Shown: positions 16,830-26,672, numbered from the stretch's first letter. The stretch: DNA of 64,000 bases from Chryseobacterium taiwanense (GCF_000813825.1 NZ_JWTA01000004.1:124001-188000); one strand, 5' to 3'. Notes: generated from the sequence alone by a model not told the origin. A program made the numbers and translations.

Positions 16830-19800
16830 TTACAAAATTTCCAGCAGCTCGTCTTTTGACAGATTATTAAAAAAAGAAGCATCTGTTTTAATTAAATCCT
16901 GAGCCAGCTTATGTTTTTTCTTTTGCATATTCATGATTTTTTCTTCCACCGTATTCGCACAAATCAGCCGAACTGCGACTACATGCTTTGTCTGTCCGAT
17001 TCTGTGGCTTCGGTCGATCGCCTGATTTTCGATGGCCGGATTCCACCATGGATCAATAAGGTATACGTAATCTGCTTCGGTAAGATTCAAACCAACTCCT
17101 CCTGCTTTTAAGCTGATTAAAAATACCCGAACCTCATCATTGGTCTGGAAATTCTGAACTTTGGTTCCTCTGTCTTTCGTTTGCCCCGTAAGATATTCAA
17201 ACGGAATATTCTTTTTCTCCAGTTCCGCTTTAACAAGATCGAGCATTCCTACAAATTGGGAAAAAACCAATATTTTGTGTTCTTTGGATTTATTTTCAAT
17301 CTGTTCGGTAAGGATTTCAATCTTCACGGCATTATTTCCGGAATGTCCTTCTTTTAAAAGTACCGGAGAATTGCATATTTGTCTGAGTTTCGTTAACCCT
17401 GTTAAAACATGCATATTATTTTTTGTGATATCGTCATCATTGGAAGCGGAAATAAATTCGCGCAGTTCCTGTTCGTAATTATCATAAATTTTGCGTTGCT
17501 CCGCATTCATTTCACAGTAAATGACCATCTCCGTTTTTTCGGGTAATTCACTGGCAACCTGTTTTTTTGTTCTTCGGAGGATGAAAGGTTTTATTTTTTG
17601 CTGAAGTTCCAATGCTCTTTTGCTGTACTCAAATTTATCGATCGGGATTGCATAAATATCTTTGAAATACTGCTTGCTTCCCAACAATCCGGGACAGGCA
17701 AAAGAAAGCTGCCCGTAGAGATCAAACGTATTGTTTTCAACAGGCGTTCCTGTAAGGACGATTCTGTTTCTGGACTGTAATAAACGCGCGGCTTTATATC
17801 TTTCTGAATTGGGATTTTTAATTGCCTGTGATTCATCTAAAAAGATATAATTGAAACGGAAATTTTTCAGAAAACGAATATCAGACAATACCATTCCATA
17901 CGTCGTTAATACGATCTCATATTCATTTATCTTTGTGATACTTTTCTCCCTTTCTGCTCCGTAATGCGTAAATATTTTCAGAGAAGGGGCAAATTTTTGT
18001 ATTTCTTCCTGCCAATTGAACAGTAAAGAGGTCGGAACCACCACCAAATTGGTTGTATGTCCGTATTTTTCTCTTTGTGATAAGATAAAGGCAATGATCT
18101 GTAAGGTTTTTCCCAATCCCATATCATCGGCAAGACAGCCTCCGAAATTGAAATTGTCTAAAAAATTCAGCCAGTTCAGTCCTTCCCGCTGATAATCTCT
18201 GAGTTCTGCATTCAACTCAGCAGGAACTGATATTTCAGATCGGTTTATAGTTAAAAATTGCTCGTGGTAAGTCGTAATTTCATTTTGTACTTCTTCACTC
18301 AACACTTCTTTTTCAAATAAATCGGATATTTCCGTAAAATTGACTTTAGGAATTTTTAGTAAGTCTTCATCTATATCTCCTGCCTGAAAATATCTGTTTA
18401 TTTTTTCGATCCATTCATCGGGTAAAATCCCGTGAGAACCATCATCCAGCTGTACAAATTTGCTTTTGTTTCGGAGCGCTCTGTGTACCTGTTTCAGCGT
18501 GGCTTTCTTTTTTCCGAAATGAACTTTCAATTTAGCATTAAACCAATCAATTCCGCTATTGACCTCTATGGTTATTTTGGCTTTGTGAGGATTGAGCCTG
18601 TTATTTTTAATTTCATTAAATCCAAGAATGCTAATTCCTTCATTTCTCCATATTTCAAAAGTGTTGAGAAACCAGTTTTCTTCTAAAAATTTATCTTTAT
18701 GCAGATAGAAATATTCACGTCCTTCCAACTGTTCACTAAAATCAGGATGCTGATTCATGATCACCGAAGTGAGAGCAATTTCTGCATTATAATCGCGCTC
18801 TATTGTAAATTCATTTCCGTTCTGATCAGTATCAAAAATCTGCTTTCTGGAATAAACCGGAACTTCTGCTTCCCCATACTTCATGACAGGAATAATGGAG
18901 ATGAAATTCCCTGTCTGATTAAGGTAAACAATGCGTTCTACTTCAAATTTTTTCTCAATAAGTTCTACAGAAGTGGCTTTTCGGATATAGCTGTAATTAA
19001 TATGAACCAGATTCTCTAAAGGAGCCAAAACATGCTGAACAAATTCTTCATATTTGGAAGAATGAACCAATAAAATTTCATTATTAGCTTTAAAGAACTT
19101 AAGCACCCGAAGCATATCGGGATGATCTACATAATGAAAAGTCTGCTGATGATAGACAAAGTTTTCATTCCGGATCACCACATTTTTGAAAGGAATTGAA
19201 ACATCATTAAAAACAAGTTCACCGGTAATTTCAAAAAACGGTTCTTTTTTAAATACAGTCAGCTGTATTTCAGCTTTTAAAACCTTTACATCTACAGGAA
19301 TCAGAGATTTTGAAGATATCGTTTCAGAAATCTCTCTGTCATGAAAATAGGTATCTAAATCTAAGGGATTTTTAATAATTTGCTGTAAAGCATCCAGTTC
19401 AGTATCGGTATTGTCTTCATTGTATTTATTCTGGAAAACAACAAGGGCTGTATAAAATTTAATGGCTAAAGTACTTTCAGCCTTCCATATCAGATTCATC
19501 GGATCTGTACTGCTTACCGGATTTTTAATTTTTCCGGTCTGTGTGATATCCGCTTCCATGAGCAAAAAGCTCAGTTGGTTGTAATAGCGGTGCCTTCCAA
19601 TAACAAGGATCTGTTTTTTATCTGTTTCCTGAGCCGCTAATTTCTTGATCAGAGATTGTTGTTGAGGAATGAGATCTTTCTTAAAAGCCTGTTCGTCTAT
19701 TTTCAGCAGTTCTTTTATTTTACTTTCGATACTCAGCTTTCCATCCCCATAATTTAATTGAAAGTAGGCATCCAGATTCGATTCATTTTCCAAGCCATAT

Positions 19801-20165
19801 CCTTTCGCTGATCGTACTAACATTTTACGGCGAAGGTTATTATCATAGAATATCCGAAAGTCTTCTTTCTCAAGAATACAATGAATGATCTCAGCCTGAT
19901 GTTCACACAATTTTTGATCATCATGATCACAGGAGCAGGATGAAATAATATCATTTCCGATCTGGCTTACCGAAACTCTGGGAAAATCAAAGGTTGCATT
20001 GTTTTTAGTAAACACGCCAACATTCAGTTCAAGAGCAATGGGATAAATATTTTGGAAGTCTCTGTTTTCCATAAAACTTCCGTTTTGGGTATGTTTCAGC
20101 AATTCATACACTGAAAGTGTACTGATATTGGTATTGAATAGTATATATTCTTCTGATAATTCCAT
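16830..20165 (-). CDS. SNF2-family helicase with SWIM-type zinc finger
   Basis: Large ATP-dependent DNA translocase of about 1111 residues. Near the N-terminus a SWIM-like zinc motif is seen (CSCDHDDQKLCEH, about 77-89). The C-terminal half carries the SNF2 motor: DDMGLGKT (motif I), the DEAH-box equivalent DESQ, LTGTPVENN (motif III), and DPWWNPAIENQAIDRSHRIGQ-type motifs (read as DPWWNPAIENQA then HRIGQ). Such proteins remodel protein-DNA complexes; the bacterial role is mostly unknown. The frame begins with TTG at 20189, but the ATG at 20165 (MELSEEYILF) is the more natural start. A terminator follows it. Confidence 0.9.
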   Translation of the reverse strand: MELSEEYILFNTNISTLSVYELLKHTQNGSFMENRDFQNIYPIALELNVGVFTKNNATFDFPRVSVSQIGNDIISSCSCDHDDQKLCEHQAEIIHCILEKEDFRIFYDNNLRRKMLVRSAKGYGLENESNLDAYFQLNYGDGKLSIESKIKELLKIDEQAFKKDLIPQQQSLIKKLAAQETDKKQILVIGRHRYYNQLSFLLMEADITQTGKIKNPVSSTDPMNLIWKAESTLAIKFYTALVVFQNKYNEDNTDTELDALQQIIKNPLDLDTYFHDREISETISSKSLIPVDVKVLKAEIQLTVFKKEPFFEITGELVFNDVSIPFKNVVIRNENFVYHQQTFHYVDHPDMLRVLKFFKANNEILLVHSSKYEEFVQHVLAPLENLVHINYSYIRKATSVELIEKKFEVERIVYLNQTGNFISIIPVMKYGEAEVPVYSRKQIFDTDQNGNEFTIERDYNAEIALTSVIMNQHPDFSEQLEGREYFYLHKDKFLEENWFLNTFEIWRNEGISILGFNEIKNNRLNPHKAKITIEVNSGIDWFNAKLKVHFGKKKATLKQVHRALRNKSKFVQLDDGSHGILPDEWIEKINRYFQAGDIDEDLLKIPKVNFTEISDLFEKEVLSEEVQNEITTYHEQFLTINRSEISVPAELNAELRDYQREGLNWLNFLDNFNFGGCLADDMGLGKTLQIIAFILSQREKYGHTTNLVVVPTSLLFNWQEEIQKFAPSLKIFTHYGAEREKSITKINEYEIVLTTYGMVLSDIRFLKNFRFNYIFLDESQAIKNPNSERYKAARLLQSRNRIVLTGTPVENNTFDLYGQLSFACPGLLGSKQYFKDIYAIPIDKFEYSKRALELQQKIKPFILRRTKKQVASELPEKTEMVIYCEMNAEQRKIYDNYEQELREFISASNDDDITKNNMHVLTGLTKLRQICNSPVLLKEGHSGNNAVKIEILTEQIENKSKEHKILVFSQFVGMLDLVKAELEKKNIPFEYLTGQTKDRGTKVQNFQTNDEVRVFLISLKAGGVGLNLTEADYVYLIDPWWNPAIENQAIDRSHRIGQTKHVVAVRLICANTVEEKIMNMQKKKHKLAQDLIKTDASFFNNLSKDELLEIL

Positions 20166-20251
20166 TACTGATTTCCGGCTAAGCGGCAAATTTCTGAAAA
20201 TTAATAGAAAACTTGCTTATACTTTTTCTATTTAATTAATCGGCTCTTTGA

Positions 20252-20418
20252 ATTTAACCACAAAAGACACAAAAGCTATATCAGTAGATGCTATTAGATA
20301 ATAAAGTTCTCAAAAGAATAAAAATCAAAGATTTTTAAAGACTGGTGTTTTCTTTTTTCATTTTAATGATAAACTTTAAATAGATTATCTGATTCTTTTG
20401 TGTCTTTTGTGGTTAAAT
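20252..20418. repeat. 167-bp unit bounded by a perfect 24-bp inverted repeat
   Basis: The 24 bases at 20252-20275 (starting ATTTAACCACAAAAGACAC) are exactly complementary to those at 20395-20418. Between them lie 119 bp with a small hairpin (AAAAATC 20320-20326 with GATTTTT 20330-20336) and no reading frame. It fits a non-coding MITE- or REP-like element, between the divergently oriented helicase start and the metal efflux terminator. It accounts for most of the 20190-20431 gap. Confidence 0.65.
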
Positions 20419-20431
20419 AAAAATAGTAAAA

Positions 20432-20461
20432 AAGTGAAATCCTCCGAAAAGAATTTCACTT
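20432..20461 (-). terminator. Terminator of the metal efflux operon
   Basis: AAGTGAAAT (20432-20440) and ATTTCACTT (20453-20461) form a perfect 9-bp stem. On the minus strand a TTTTTACTATT run follows. It lies just after the adaptor gene stop. Confidence 0.75.
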
Positions 20462-20469
20462 AGAAAAAT

Positions 20470-21717
20470 TTAATGCTCGTGTTCTCCTGAATTAGACAGT
20501 TTTGCATTCACAAAAAAGGCTCCTTTTACCACAATTCTTGCATCAGGATCAATTGTACTTACTGGAGTAATTGCTGTGTATCCCATATCCGTAGATCCTT
20601 TTACCACTTCAATTTTTTCAAAACTCATAGTATTTAAATGCTGTTTCGGTTCTTTCCCGTGACCTTTTTCCTCTTCATGCGCTTCTGCTTTTTTATTGGT
20701 CTGTACAAAGACATAATATTTTCCATCTGCTTCTACGATTGCTTCATTGGGAATTGCAGGAGTAACCGATTTATCCAGACTTACAATTCCCGTGATATTC
20801 ATTCCGTCAATTAATCCTTCTTTATTTCCTGTAACATTGGCATGAACTGAGATTGTTTTGCTTTCATTTTCAAAAGAGGAACCGATGCTGTATATTTTTG
20901 CATCATATTCGGTTTCAGGATTATTGGTCAGCTTAAAATGAACGATCTGATCTATTTTCATTTTAGGCAAATCTTTTTCAAACACCTGAAGATCAAGATG
21001 AATGGAATTATTATCAATAACATCCAACACCGGAGAAGAAACATCTACATAACTTCCGATCTGTGCATTGATATTACTCACTGTCCCGCTGATTGGTGAG
21101 GTAATAACCAATCCTGATCGTAAATTACCATTTGTTACTTTTCCCGGGCTTATTCCCATCATCTGAAGCTGTCTTTCTACAGAAGACCGTTGAGTTCTCA
21201 GGCTTTTTAATTCTGCATCTGCACTTTGGAGATTCTTTTTTGCTCCTGCATCATTATCGAAAAGTTCTTTTTGTCTTCTGTATTCCTGTTCTGCATAGGT
21301 AATTCTACTGTTTATCGTCAAATATTGCTCCTGCAGCTGAATGTATTCAGGATTGCTTATGGTAGCCAATACCTGACCTTTTCTCACAAAATCACCGATC
21401 TGAACGTTAATGGTTTTAATAACTCCGCCATACAAAGAAGTTACTGTTGCTTTTCTATTGTTAGGAACTCTTAACAAACCATTGGCTTTAATGGTTGAGG
21501 TCAGTTCTTTCATTTCAATCGTTGCCAGACTCACTCCTACCGATTTCATTTGCTCTTCGGTCAGTTCTGCAATCGTTTGGGGAGCTTCTTCATGATTTTC
21601 TTCTTTCTGCTCGGTTTTGGGTTGTTCCACCGTTTTTTCTGCATCCTCTTTTTTTCCGCAGCTTATGGCAAAAAGTGAAATAAATACAAAAGCGATGATA
21701 TGATATTTAATGTTCAT
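20470..21717 (-). CDS. RND efflux periplasmic adaptor (CzcB/CusB type) lipoprotein
   Basis: Membrane-fusion protein of 415 residues linking the inner-membrane pump to the outer-membrane channel. The N-terminus is a lipoprotein signal with lipobox ISC (Cys20) in LFAISCGKK. A barrel-sandwich/lipoyl domain (GGVIKTINVQIGDFVRKGQVLATI), a helical hairpin and a beta-barrel follow. His- and acid-rich stretches (EAHEEEKGHGKE and the C-terminal GEHEH) could bind metal. The start is one base after the fusion gene stop region (21719), so both are co-transcribed. Metal specificity is not certain; see the fusion protein. Confidence 0.9.
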   Translation of the reverse strand: MNIKYHIIAFVFISLFAISCGKKEDAEKTVEQPKTEQKEENHEEAPQTIAELTEEQMKSVGVSLATIEMKELTSTIKANGLLRVPNNRKATVTSLYGGVIKTINVQIGDFVRKGQVLATISNPEYIQLQEQYLTINSRITYAEQEYRRQKELFDNDAGAKKNLQSADAELKSLRTQRSSVERQLQMMGISPGKVTNGNLRSGLVITSPISGTVSNINAQIGSYVDVSSPVLDVIDNNSIHLDLQVFEKDLPKMKIDQIVHFKLTNNPETEYDAKIYSIGSSFENESKTISVHANVTGNKEGLIDGMNITGIVSLDKSVTPAIPNEAIVEADGKYYVFVQTNKKAEAHEEEKGHGKEPKQHLNTMSFEKIEVVKGSTDMGYTAITPVSTIDPDARIVVKGAFFVNAKLSNSGEHEH

Positions 21718-21718
21718 T

Positions 21719-24700
21719 TTATTTATTAATTATAGAATTGATAGTAATTACAGATTCATTTACCTTTTGGATGGATTCCAGATATTTCAGCTGAATATTG
21801 GCAGCAGTTTGCAGAGCGAAAAGATATTCCACATACGATATTTCACCTGTTTTATATCCCAGCTGTCCTGCTTTTATAATCTTTTCTGCATTCGGAATTG
21901 CCTGATTCATATAATACTCATATTGTTTTACATTTTGCAGATATTGATTGAATGCATTTTCCAAAAGTGTTTCCAGTTGCTTTGTCTGTAATTTCGCATT
22001 AGATTCTGCCATTTGCTTCTGAAGTTCCCAGGATTGCATTCTCGCTTTTGTTGCCCCGAAAGTCAATGGAATGGAAACTCCTATCGTTCCTGAATGAAAC
22101 CGGTTTCCTCCATTGAAATACCGCTCCATCCCGTTGATTGTCTGAAAACCCATCAAAGACTGATTGGTATACCCGATCGTAAATTCCGGAAGTCCCTGAG
22201 ACTTTTCAACCTTCTTATTTTTTTCTGCAATCTCCATTTCCTGATAGAATGCTTTCACAGTGGGATGTTTCGCAATAGAAAGACTGTCAAGAACATCATC
22301 AGCTTTTAGAGGATAATAATTTTTATTGGCAGGAACGGTAATCTCTTCTGAAGTATTGAGCAATGTTTTTAAACTTTTATAAGCATTGGTAAGATATACC
22401 TCATTTTGATTGAGCAACAGGTTAATTTCTCCTTTTTGAGTTTCTGCCGTATTGATCTCAATTTTTTTAATATCTCCGGCTTTAAATCGTACCGTAGCAA
22501 TTCTTATAAAATCCTGATACAGACTATCGAGGTTTTTCAGCTTTAATTGATTGTACTGCAAATATTCAATCTGATAATAATAGGTTCTGACCTGTTTTGC
22601 CAGTTCATTGACAGAGATCTCTTTATTAATCTGTTTTCCTTTGATCTCTTCAGCAATCAGCTCTTTTTTAGCTTTAAATAAGGTCGGAAACGGAATATTT
22701 TGCGAGATCGAAAAAGACTGGTCAAACTTTTTACTGTTATATTGCCCTACTTGTGCATCAAAATTCAATTTTGGGAGTTCTTTGGCAGTAGGTTGTAAAG
22801 CTTCACTGGCTTTGATATCTAGATCTTTTGATTTGACCAACTCATTATTAATCAACGCCATTTGTACAGCCTGTTCCTCGGTTAAAGAGGTTCTTTGCTG
22901 TGCTTTAAAAGTCTGTCCAAAGCATAAAAATCCTAACACGACAACTGTCGTTACTGATTTAGGTTTTATCTTTTTTATATCAACTTTTGTATTAAAAATA
23001 ATATACAGCAGCGGTAATACGAACAGCGTAAGGAAAGTTGCGGTAATCAAACCTCCTATTACTACTGTTGCCAAAGGTTTCTGAACTTCCGCTCCGGCTC
23101 CCGTAGAAATGGCCATCGGTAAAAATCCTAATGAAGCAACAGTTGCTGTCATCAGTACAGGTCGTAATCTTGTTTTTGTGCCTTCAATGACACGTTTTAT
23201 CATATTGGTTTCTCTCTCTTTTTCTAATTGGTTGAAAGTTCCGATCAAAACAATTCCGTTAAGAACGGCCACACCAAATAGAGCGATAAATCCTATTCCG
23301 GCACTGATACTGAAAGGCATATCTCTAAGCAATAAAGCGAAAACACCTCCTATTGCACTCATCGGAATCGCTGTAAAGATCAATGCCGCCTGTTTAAAGG
23401 AATGGAATGTAAAATACAACAGCATAAATATCAACAATAATGAAACCGGTACCGCAATCATCAATCGTTGACTTGCAGCCTGCAGATTTTCAAACTGACC
23501 TCCGTACGTGAAATAATATCCTGATGGTAATTTCACTTTGTCCAGTCTTGCCTGAATATCTTTTACAACACTTTCTACATCCCGGTCTTTTACATTAAAG
23601 CCTATTACAATTCTACGTTTTCCTTCTTCACGGCTGATTTGGGCAGGTCCTAATTTGTAACTCACATTCGCCACCTGAGAAAGCGGAATCTGCGCTCCGG
23701 AATTCGTAGAAATCATCAGATTATTTACATCATCAATATTTGTTCTGTGGAGACTGTCTAAACGCACCACCAAATCAAACCTTCTTTCGTTCTCGAAAAC
23801 CTGACCTGCAGTCTGCCCCGCAAAAGCGGTGCTTAAAGCATTATTGACCTGTTCAATATTCAATCCGTAATTTGCCATTCTGGTTCTGTCGTACTCCACA
23901 TTGATTTGCGGAAGACCACTTACCCGCTCGATCTGCGGCGAAGTCGCTCCTTCAACCGATGAAATTATTTTTGCTGTTTTATCTGCATATATTGCCAGTG
24001 AATCCAAATTTTCACCAAAGATCTTTACAGCTACATCTTGTCTGATCCCGGTCATCAATTCATTAAAACGCATTTGGATCGGCTGATTCTTCTCAAAAAA
24101 TACTCCCGGAATGGTTTCCAGTTTTTCGGAAATCTCATCGGCCAATTCATCATAGGATTTTTTGCTTTTCCACTCCTCTTTCGGCTTTAAAACGATAATC
24201 AAATCGGAAGCTTCAGGCGGCATGGGATCTGTAGGAACTTCTGCCGATCCTGTTTTTCCTACCACCATTTTTACTTCATCAAATTGTTTGATGATTCTTG
24301 AAGCCTGCATTGAGGTTTCAATACTCTGACTCAGTGAACTTCCTTGTGGAAGAATACAATGGAAAGCATAATCTCCTTCCTGCAATTGCGGAATAAACTC
24401 ACCACCCATCCTGTTAAATAGGAAAATCGATACCGCAAATAGAGCAATGGTCCCTCCTACTAAAACATATTTTATTTTTAAAGCTTTCTCCAACAATGGC
24501 TTATAGATTCTTTGCAATCTGTTCATCATTTTATCCGAAAAAGTCTCTTTTCGAGATATTTTTTTAGATAAAAATAATGCACTCATCATCGGAATATAGG
24601 TCAGTGACAAGATCAAGGCTCCCAAAATGGCAAATCCTACCGTTTTGGCCATCGGTGTAAACATTTTTCCTTCTACCCCCGCTAATGTTAAAATAGGGAT

Positions 24701-26080
24701 GTAAACAATCAGAATTATAATCTCCCCGAAAGCCGCGCTGCTCCTGATTTTTGAAGCGGATAAGAAGACTTCTTCATCCATTTCAGATTGAGTCAGCATT
24801 CTTGTTGTTTTTCTTAGTCCTAAATGATGGATGGTTGCTTCTACAATAATGACCGCTCCGTCTACAATCAACCCGAAATCGATCGCTCCCAAACTCATTA
24901 AATTGGCACTTACACCAAAAACATTCATCATTCCTAACGCAAACAAAAGAGAAAGCGGAATAGCCGAAGCTACAATTAATCCTGCTCTAAAATTTCCAAG
25001 AAAAAGTACCAGAACAAATATGACAATCAAGGCTCCTTCAATTAGATTTTTCTCTACAGTATTAATTGCTCTGTCAACCAAATCAGTTCTGTCCAGAAAC
25101 GGCTCAATAATCACATCATCAGGTAACGATTTCTGAATCGTCGGAATTTTATCTTTAATTCTTTGCACGACTTCATTACTGTTGGCTCCTTTCAGCATCA
25201 TCACAACCCCTCCTACTGCATCAACTTCTCCATTATAAGTCAAAGCACCATAACGAATGGCATGTCCAAGACCTACATTGGCCACATCTTTTATAAAAAT
25301 AGGAATACTTCCCGTTTCATTTTTTACGGCAATATTTTTTATATCTTCTATTGACGTTACCATGCCGATTCCTCTTATAAAATAGGCATTCGGTTTTTTA
25401 TCAATATACGCGCCTCCAGTATTCTGATTATTTTTTTCCAGTGCTGTGAAAATATCGGTAATACTGATTCCCATTGCTTTCAAACGGTCCGGATTGATGG
25501 CTACTTCATATTGCTTAAGCTCTCCACCAAAGCTGTTGATTTCGGCCACTCCCGGAGTTCCGTTTAATTGTCTTCGGATAATCCAGTCCTGCATAGTTCG
25601 CAGTTCTTTGCTGGTATATTTTTTCTCACTTCCTTTTTTCGGATGGAGAATATATTGATAGACTTCTCCCAAACCTGTACTTACAGGAGCTAATTCAGGC
25701 ATTCCTACTCCTTTCGGGATTTCTTCAACGGCTTGCTTTATCTGTTCGTTGATTAACTGTCGGGCAAAATAAATATCTACATTTTCTTTGAAAACAACCG
25801 TAATCACAGATAACCCAAACCTTGAAATACTTCTCGTTTCTTCTATATCAGGAATATTGGCAATACTTTGTTCAATAGGAAATGTAACCAACTGCTCCAC
25901 TTCCTGCCCTGCAAGCGTAGGACATACAGTAATAATCTGTACCTGATTGTTGGTGATGTCGGGTACAGCATCAATCGGTAATTTTGAGGCACTCCAAGTT
26001 CCCCAAATGACCAGCATCAAAGTCATTATTCCAATGACTATTTTATTCTTGATGCTAAATCTTATGATTTTATCTAACAT
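21719..26080 (-). CDS. CzcA-type heavy-metal RND pump fused to a TolC-like outer-membrane channel
   Basis: A 1453-residue fusion. Residues 1 to about 1031 are a full heavy-metal RND permease (12 helices, two large periplasmic loops). The helix-4 signature DFGLIVDGAVIIVEA matches the HME1 pattern tied to Zn/Co/Cd transport in this family. At about 1037-1058 a hydrophobic stretch (VTTVVVLGFLCFGQTFKAQ) looks like a former signal peptide and would act as a thirteenth helix. It puts the last 395 residues, a TolC/CzcC-like efflux channel domain, in the periplasm. The CzcC gene is therefore missing as a separate gene. I saw no frameshift. Such fusions exist in other Bacteroidota. Confidence 0.93.
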   Translation of the reverse strand: MLDKIIRFSIKNKIVIGIMTLMLVIWGTWSASKLPIDAVPDITNNQVQIITVCPTLAGQEVEQLVTFPIEQSIANIPDIEETRSISRFGLSVITVVFKENVDIYFARQLINEQIKQAVEEIPKGVGMPELAPVSTGLGEVYQYILHPKKGSEKKYTSKELRTMQDWIIRRQLNGTPGVAEINSFGGELKQYEVAINPDRLKAMGISITDIFTALEKNNQNTGGAYIDKKPNAYFIRGIGMVTSIEDIKNIAVKNETGSIPIFIKDVANVGLGHAIRYGALTYNGEVDAVGGVVMMLKGANSNEVVQRIKDKIPTIQKSLPDDVIIEPFLDRTDLVDRAINTVEKNLIEGALIVIFVLVLFLGNFRAGLIVASAIPLSLLFALGMMNVFGVSANLMSLGAIDFGLIVDGAVIIVEATIHHLGLRKTTRMLTQSEMDEEVFLSASKIRSSAAFGEIIILIVYIPILTLAGVEGKMFTPMAKTVGFAILGALILSLTYIPMMSALFLSKKISRKETFSDKMMNRLQRIYKPLLEKALKIKYVLVGGTIALFAVSIFLFNRMGGEFIPQLQEGDYAFHCILPQGSSLSQSIETSMQASRIIKQFDEVKMVVGKTGSAEVPTDPMPPEASDLIIVLKPKEEWKSKKSYDELADEISEKLETIPGVFFEKNQPIQMRFNELMTGIRQDVAVKIFGENLDSLAIYADKTAKIISSVEGATSPQIERVSGLPQINVEYDRTRMANYGLNIEQVNNALSTAFAGQTAGQVFENERRFDLVVRLDSLHRTNIDDVNNLMISTNSGAQIPLSQVANVSYKLGPAQISREEGKRRIVIGFNVKDRDVESVVKDIQARLDKVKLPSGYYFTYGGQFENLQAASQRLMIAVPVSLLLIFMLLYFTFHSFKQAALIFTAIPMSAIGGVFALLLRDMPFSISAGIGFIALFGVAVLNGIVLIGTFNQLEKERETNMIKRVIEGTKTRLRPVLMTATVASLGFLPMAISTGAGAEVQKPLATVVIGGLITATFLTLFVLPLLYIIFNTKVDIKKIKPKSVTTVVVLGFLCFGQTFKAQQRTSLTEEQAVQMALINNELVKSKDLDIKASEALQPTAKELPKLNFDAQVGQYNSKKFDQSFSISQNIPFPTLFKAKKELIAEEIKGKQINKEISVNELAKQVRTYYYQIEYLQYNQLKLKNLDSLYQDFIRIATVRFKAGDIKKIEINTAETQKGEINLLLNQNEVYLTNAYKSLKTLLNTSEEITVPANKNYYPLKADDVLDSLSIAKHPTVKAFYQEMEIAEKNKKVEKSQGLPEFTIGYTNQSLMGFQTINGMERYFNGGNRFHSGTIGVSIPLTFGATKARMQSWELQKQMAESNAKLQTKQLETLLENAFNQYLQNVKQYEYYMNQAIPNAEKIIKAGQLGYKTGEISYVEYLFALQTAANIQLKYLESIQKVNESVITINSIINK

Positions 26081-26100
26081 TGAATGTAATTTTTATTGAA

Positions 26101-26133
26101 GTCGTTCTGCTTAAAATCTTTAAACAGAATGAC
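26101..26133. repeat. Hairpin in the gap before the CzcA fusion gene
   Basis: GTCGTTCTGCTTAAA (26101-26115) and TTTAAACAGAATGAC (26119-26133) pair over 15 bp with two mismatched or G-U positions. It shares the TTCTG/CAGAATGAC arm sequence with the REP-like palindrome at 2437-2510. It lies inside the likely efflux operon, where it could also lower read-through. Confidence 0.45.
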
Positions 26134-26225
26134 AAAAATGAAAAGAAACTCCATGCAACGGAATTGCAAAGATTTCATAACGAATTGATGAAAGACAGAA
26201 GTCTTCCATGAAAAATCAATAAAAA

Positions 26226-26552
26226 TTAAATTTTAGGAGGTTGCCATATTTGGTCATACACCAAATAGACAAAATCATTTTTCTGGAAAAAGATTTTCTT
26301 TGAAAAATAGCTACGAACCTGCTCCGGAAAGGTAATGATCGGTTCTATTTTAAAAGAGGTTACCGTGATCTGGCAACAATTGCAAAAACATAACGGCGAA
26401 CAGGCATCATTGCTTGCATGGGAATGTTCCTGCGGATTATTTACATAAGTAAAACTTATATTAGCATTCAGTTGCTTAGCAGCAACATCATTACATGGCA
26501 TGATAGACAATGCCACGAAATAGAATGTTAAAAGCAATCTGAATAAATACAT
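26226..26552 (-). CDS. Cys-rich exported small protein at the head of the metal efflux operon (DUF6660-like)
   Basis: A 108-residue protein with an N-terminal hydrophobic signal (YLFRLLLTFYFVALSIM) and a central Cys cluster CSPLCFCNCC preceded by His/Asp residues (EHSHASNDA). It resembles the small proteins that precede RND metal pumps in flavobacteria (DUF6660 group, from memory). A periplasmic metal-binding or sensing role is inferred from Cys/His and context only. It lies 145 bp upstream of the CzcA fusion, same strand. Confidence 0.7.
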   Translation of the reverse strand: MYLFRLLLTFYFVALSIMPCNDVAAKQLNANISFTYVNNPQEHSHASNDACSPLCFCNCCQITVTSFKIEPIITFPEQVRSYFSKKIFFQKNDFVYLVYDQIWQPPKI

Positions 26553-26557
26553 TAGGG

Positions 26558-26582
26558 CAAATGTATAAAAATTTTACATTTG
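26558..26582. promoter_or_regulatory. Inverted repeat overlapping a -7 box before the metal efflux operon
   Basis: CAAATGTA (26558-26565) and TACATTTG (26575-26582) are exact complements 9 bp apart. Read on the minus strand the first is TACATTTG, a perfect TAnnTTTG -7 box lying 5 bp before the ATG at 26552; the second is the same box on the plus strand. The symmetry could be an operator for a metal-responsive repressor, or coincidence of two -7 boxes. Confidence 0.4.
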
Positions 26583-26603
26583 AAAAATTGAAGTTTAAAA
26601 GAA

Positions 26604-26632
26604 TTGCAGCCCAATAAAACTTTTTATCTTTG
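26604..26632 (+). promoter_or_regulatory. Promoter of the small lipoprotein gene
   Basis: TTG at 26604-26606 and TATCTTTG at 26625-26632 match the Bacteroidota -33 and -7 elements with an 18-bp gap. The ATG follows 40 bp later at 26673. Confidence 0.5.
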
Positions 26633-26672
26633 AGTATTATAATTTGATCCTACTTCCCTCTCTAAAAAACAA

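Noticed and set aside
22608-23084. A 158-codon plus-strand frame and several others opposite the CzcA fusion, kdpB and the helicase
   Set aside because: They lie fully inside strongly supported minus-strand genes, have low-complexity or unlike-protein translations and no promoter. They are shadow frames.
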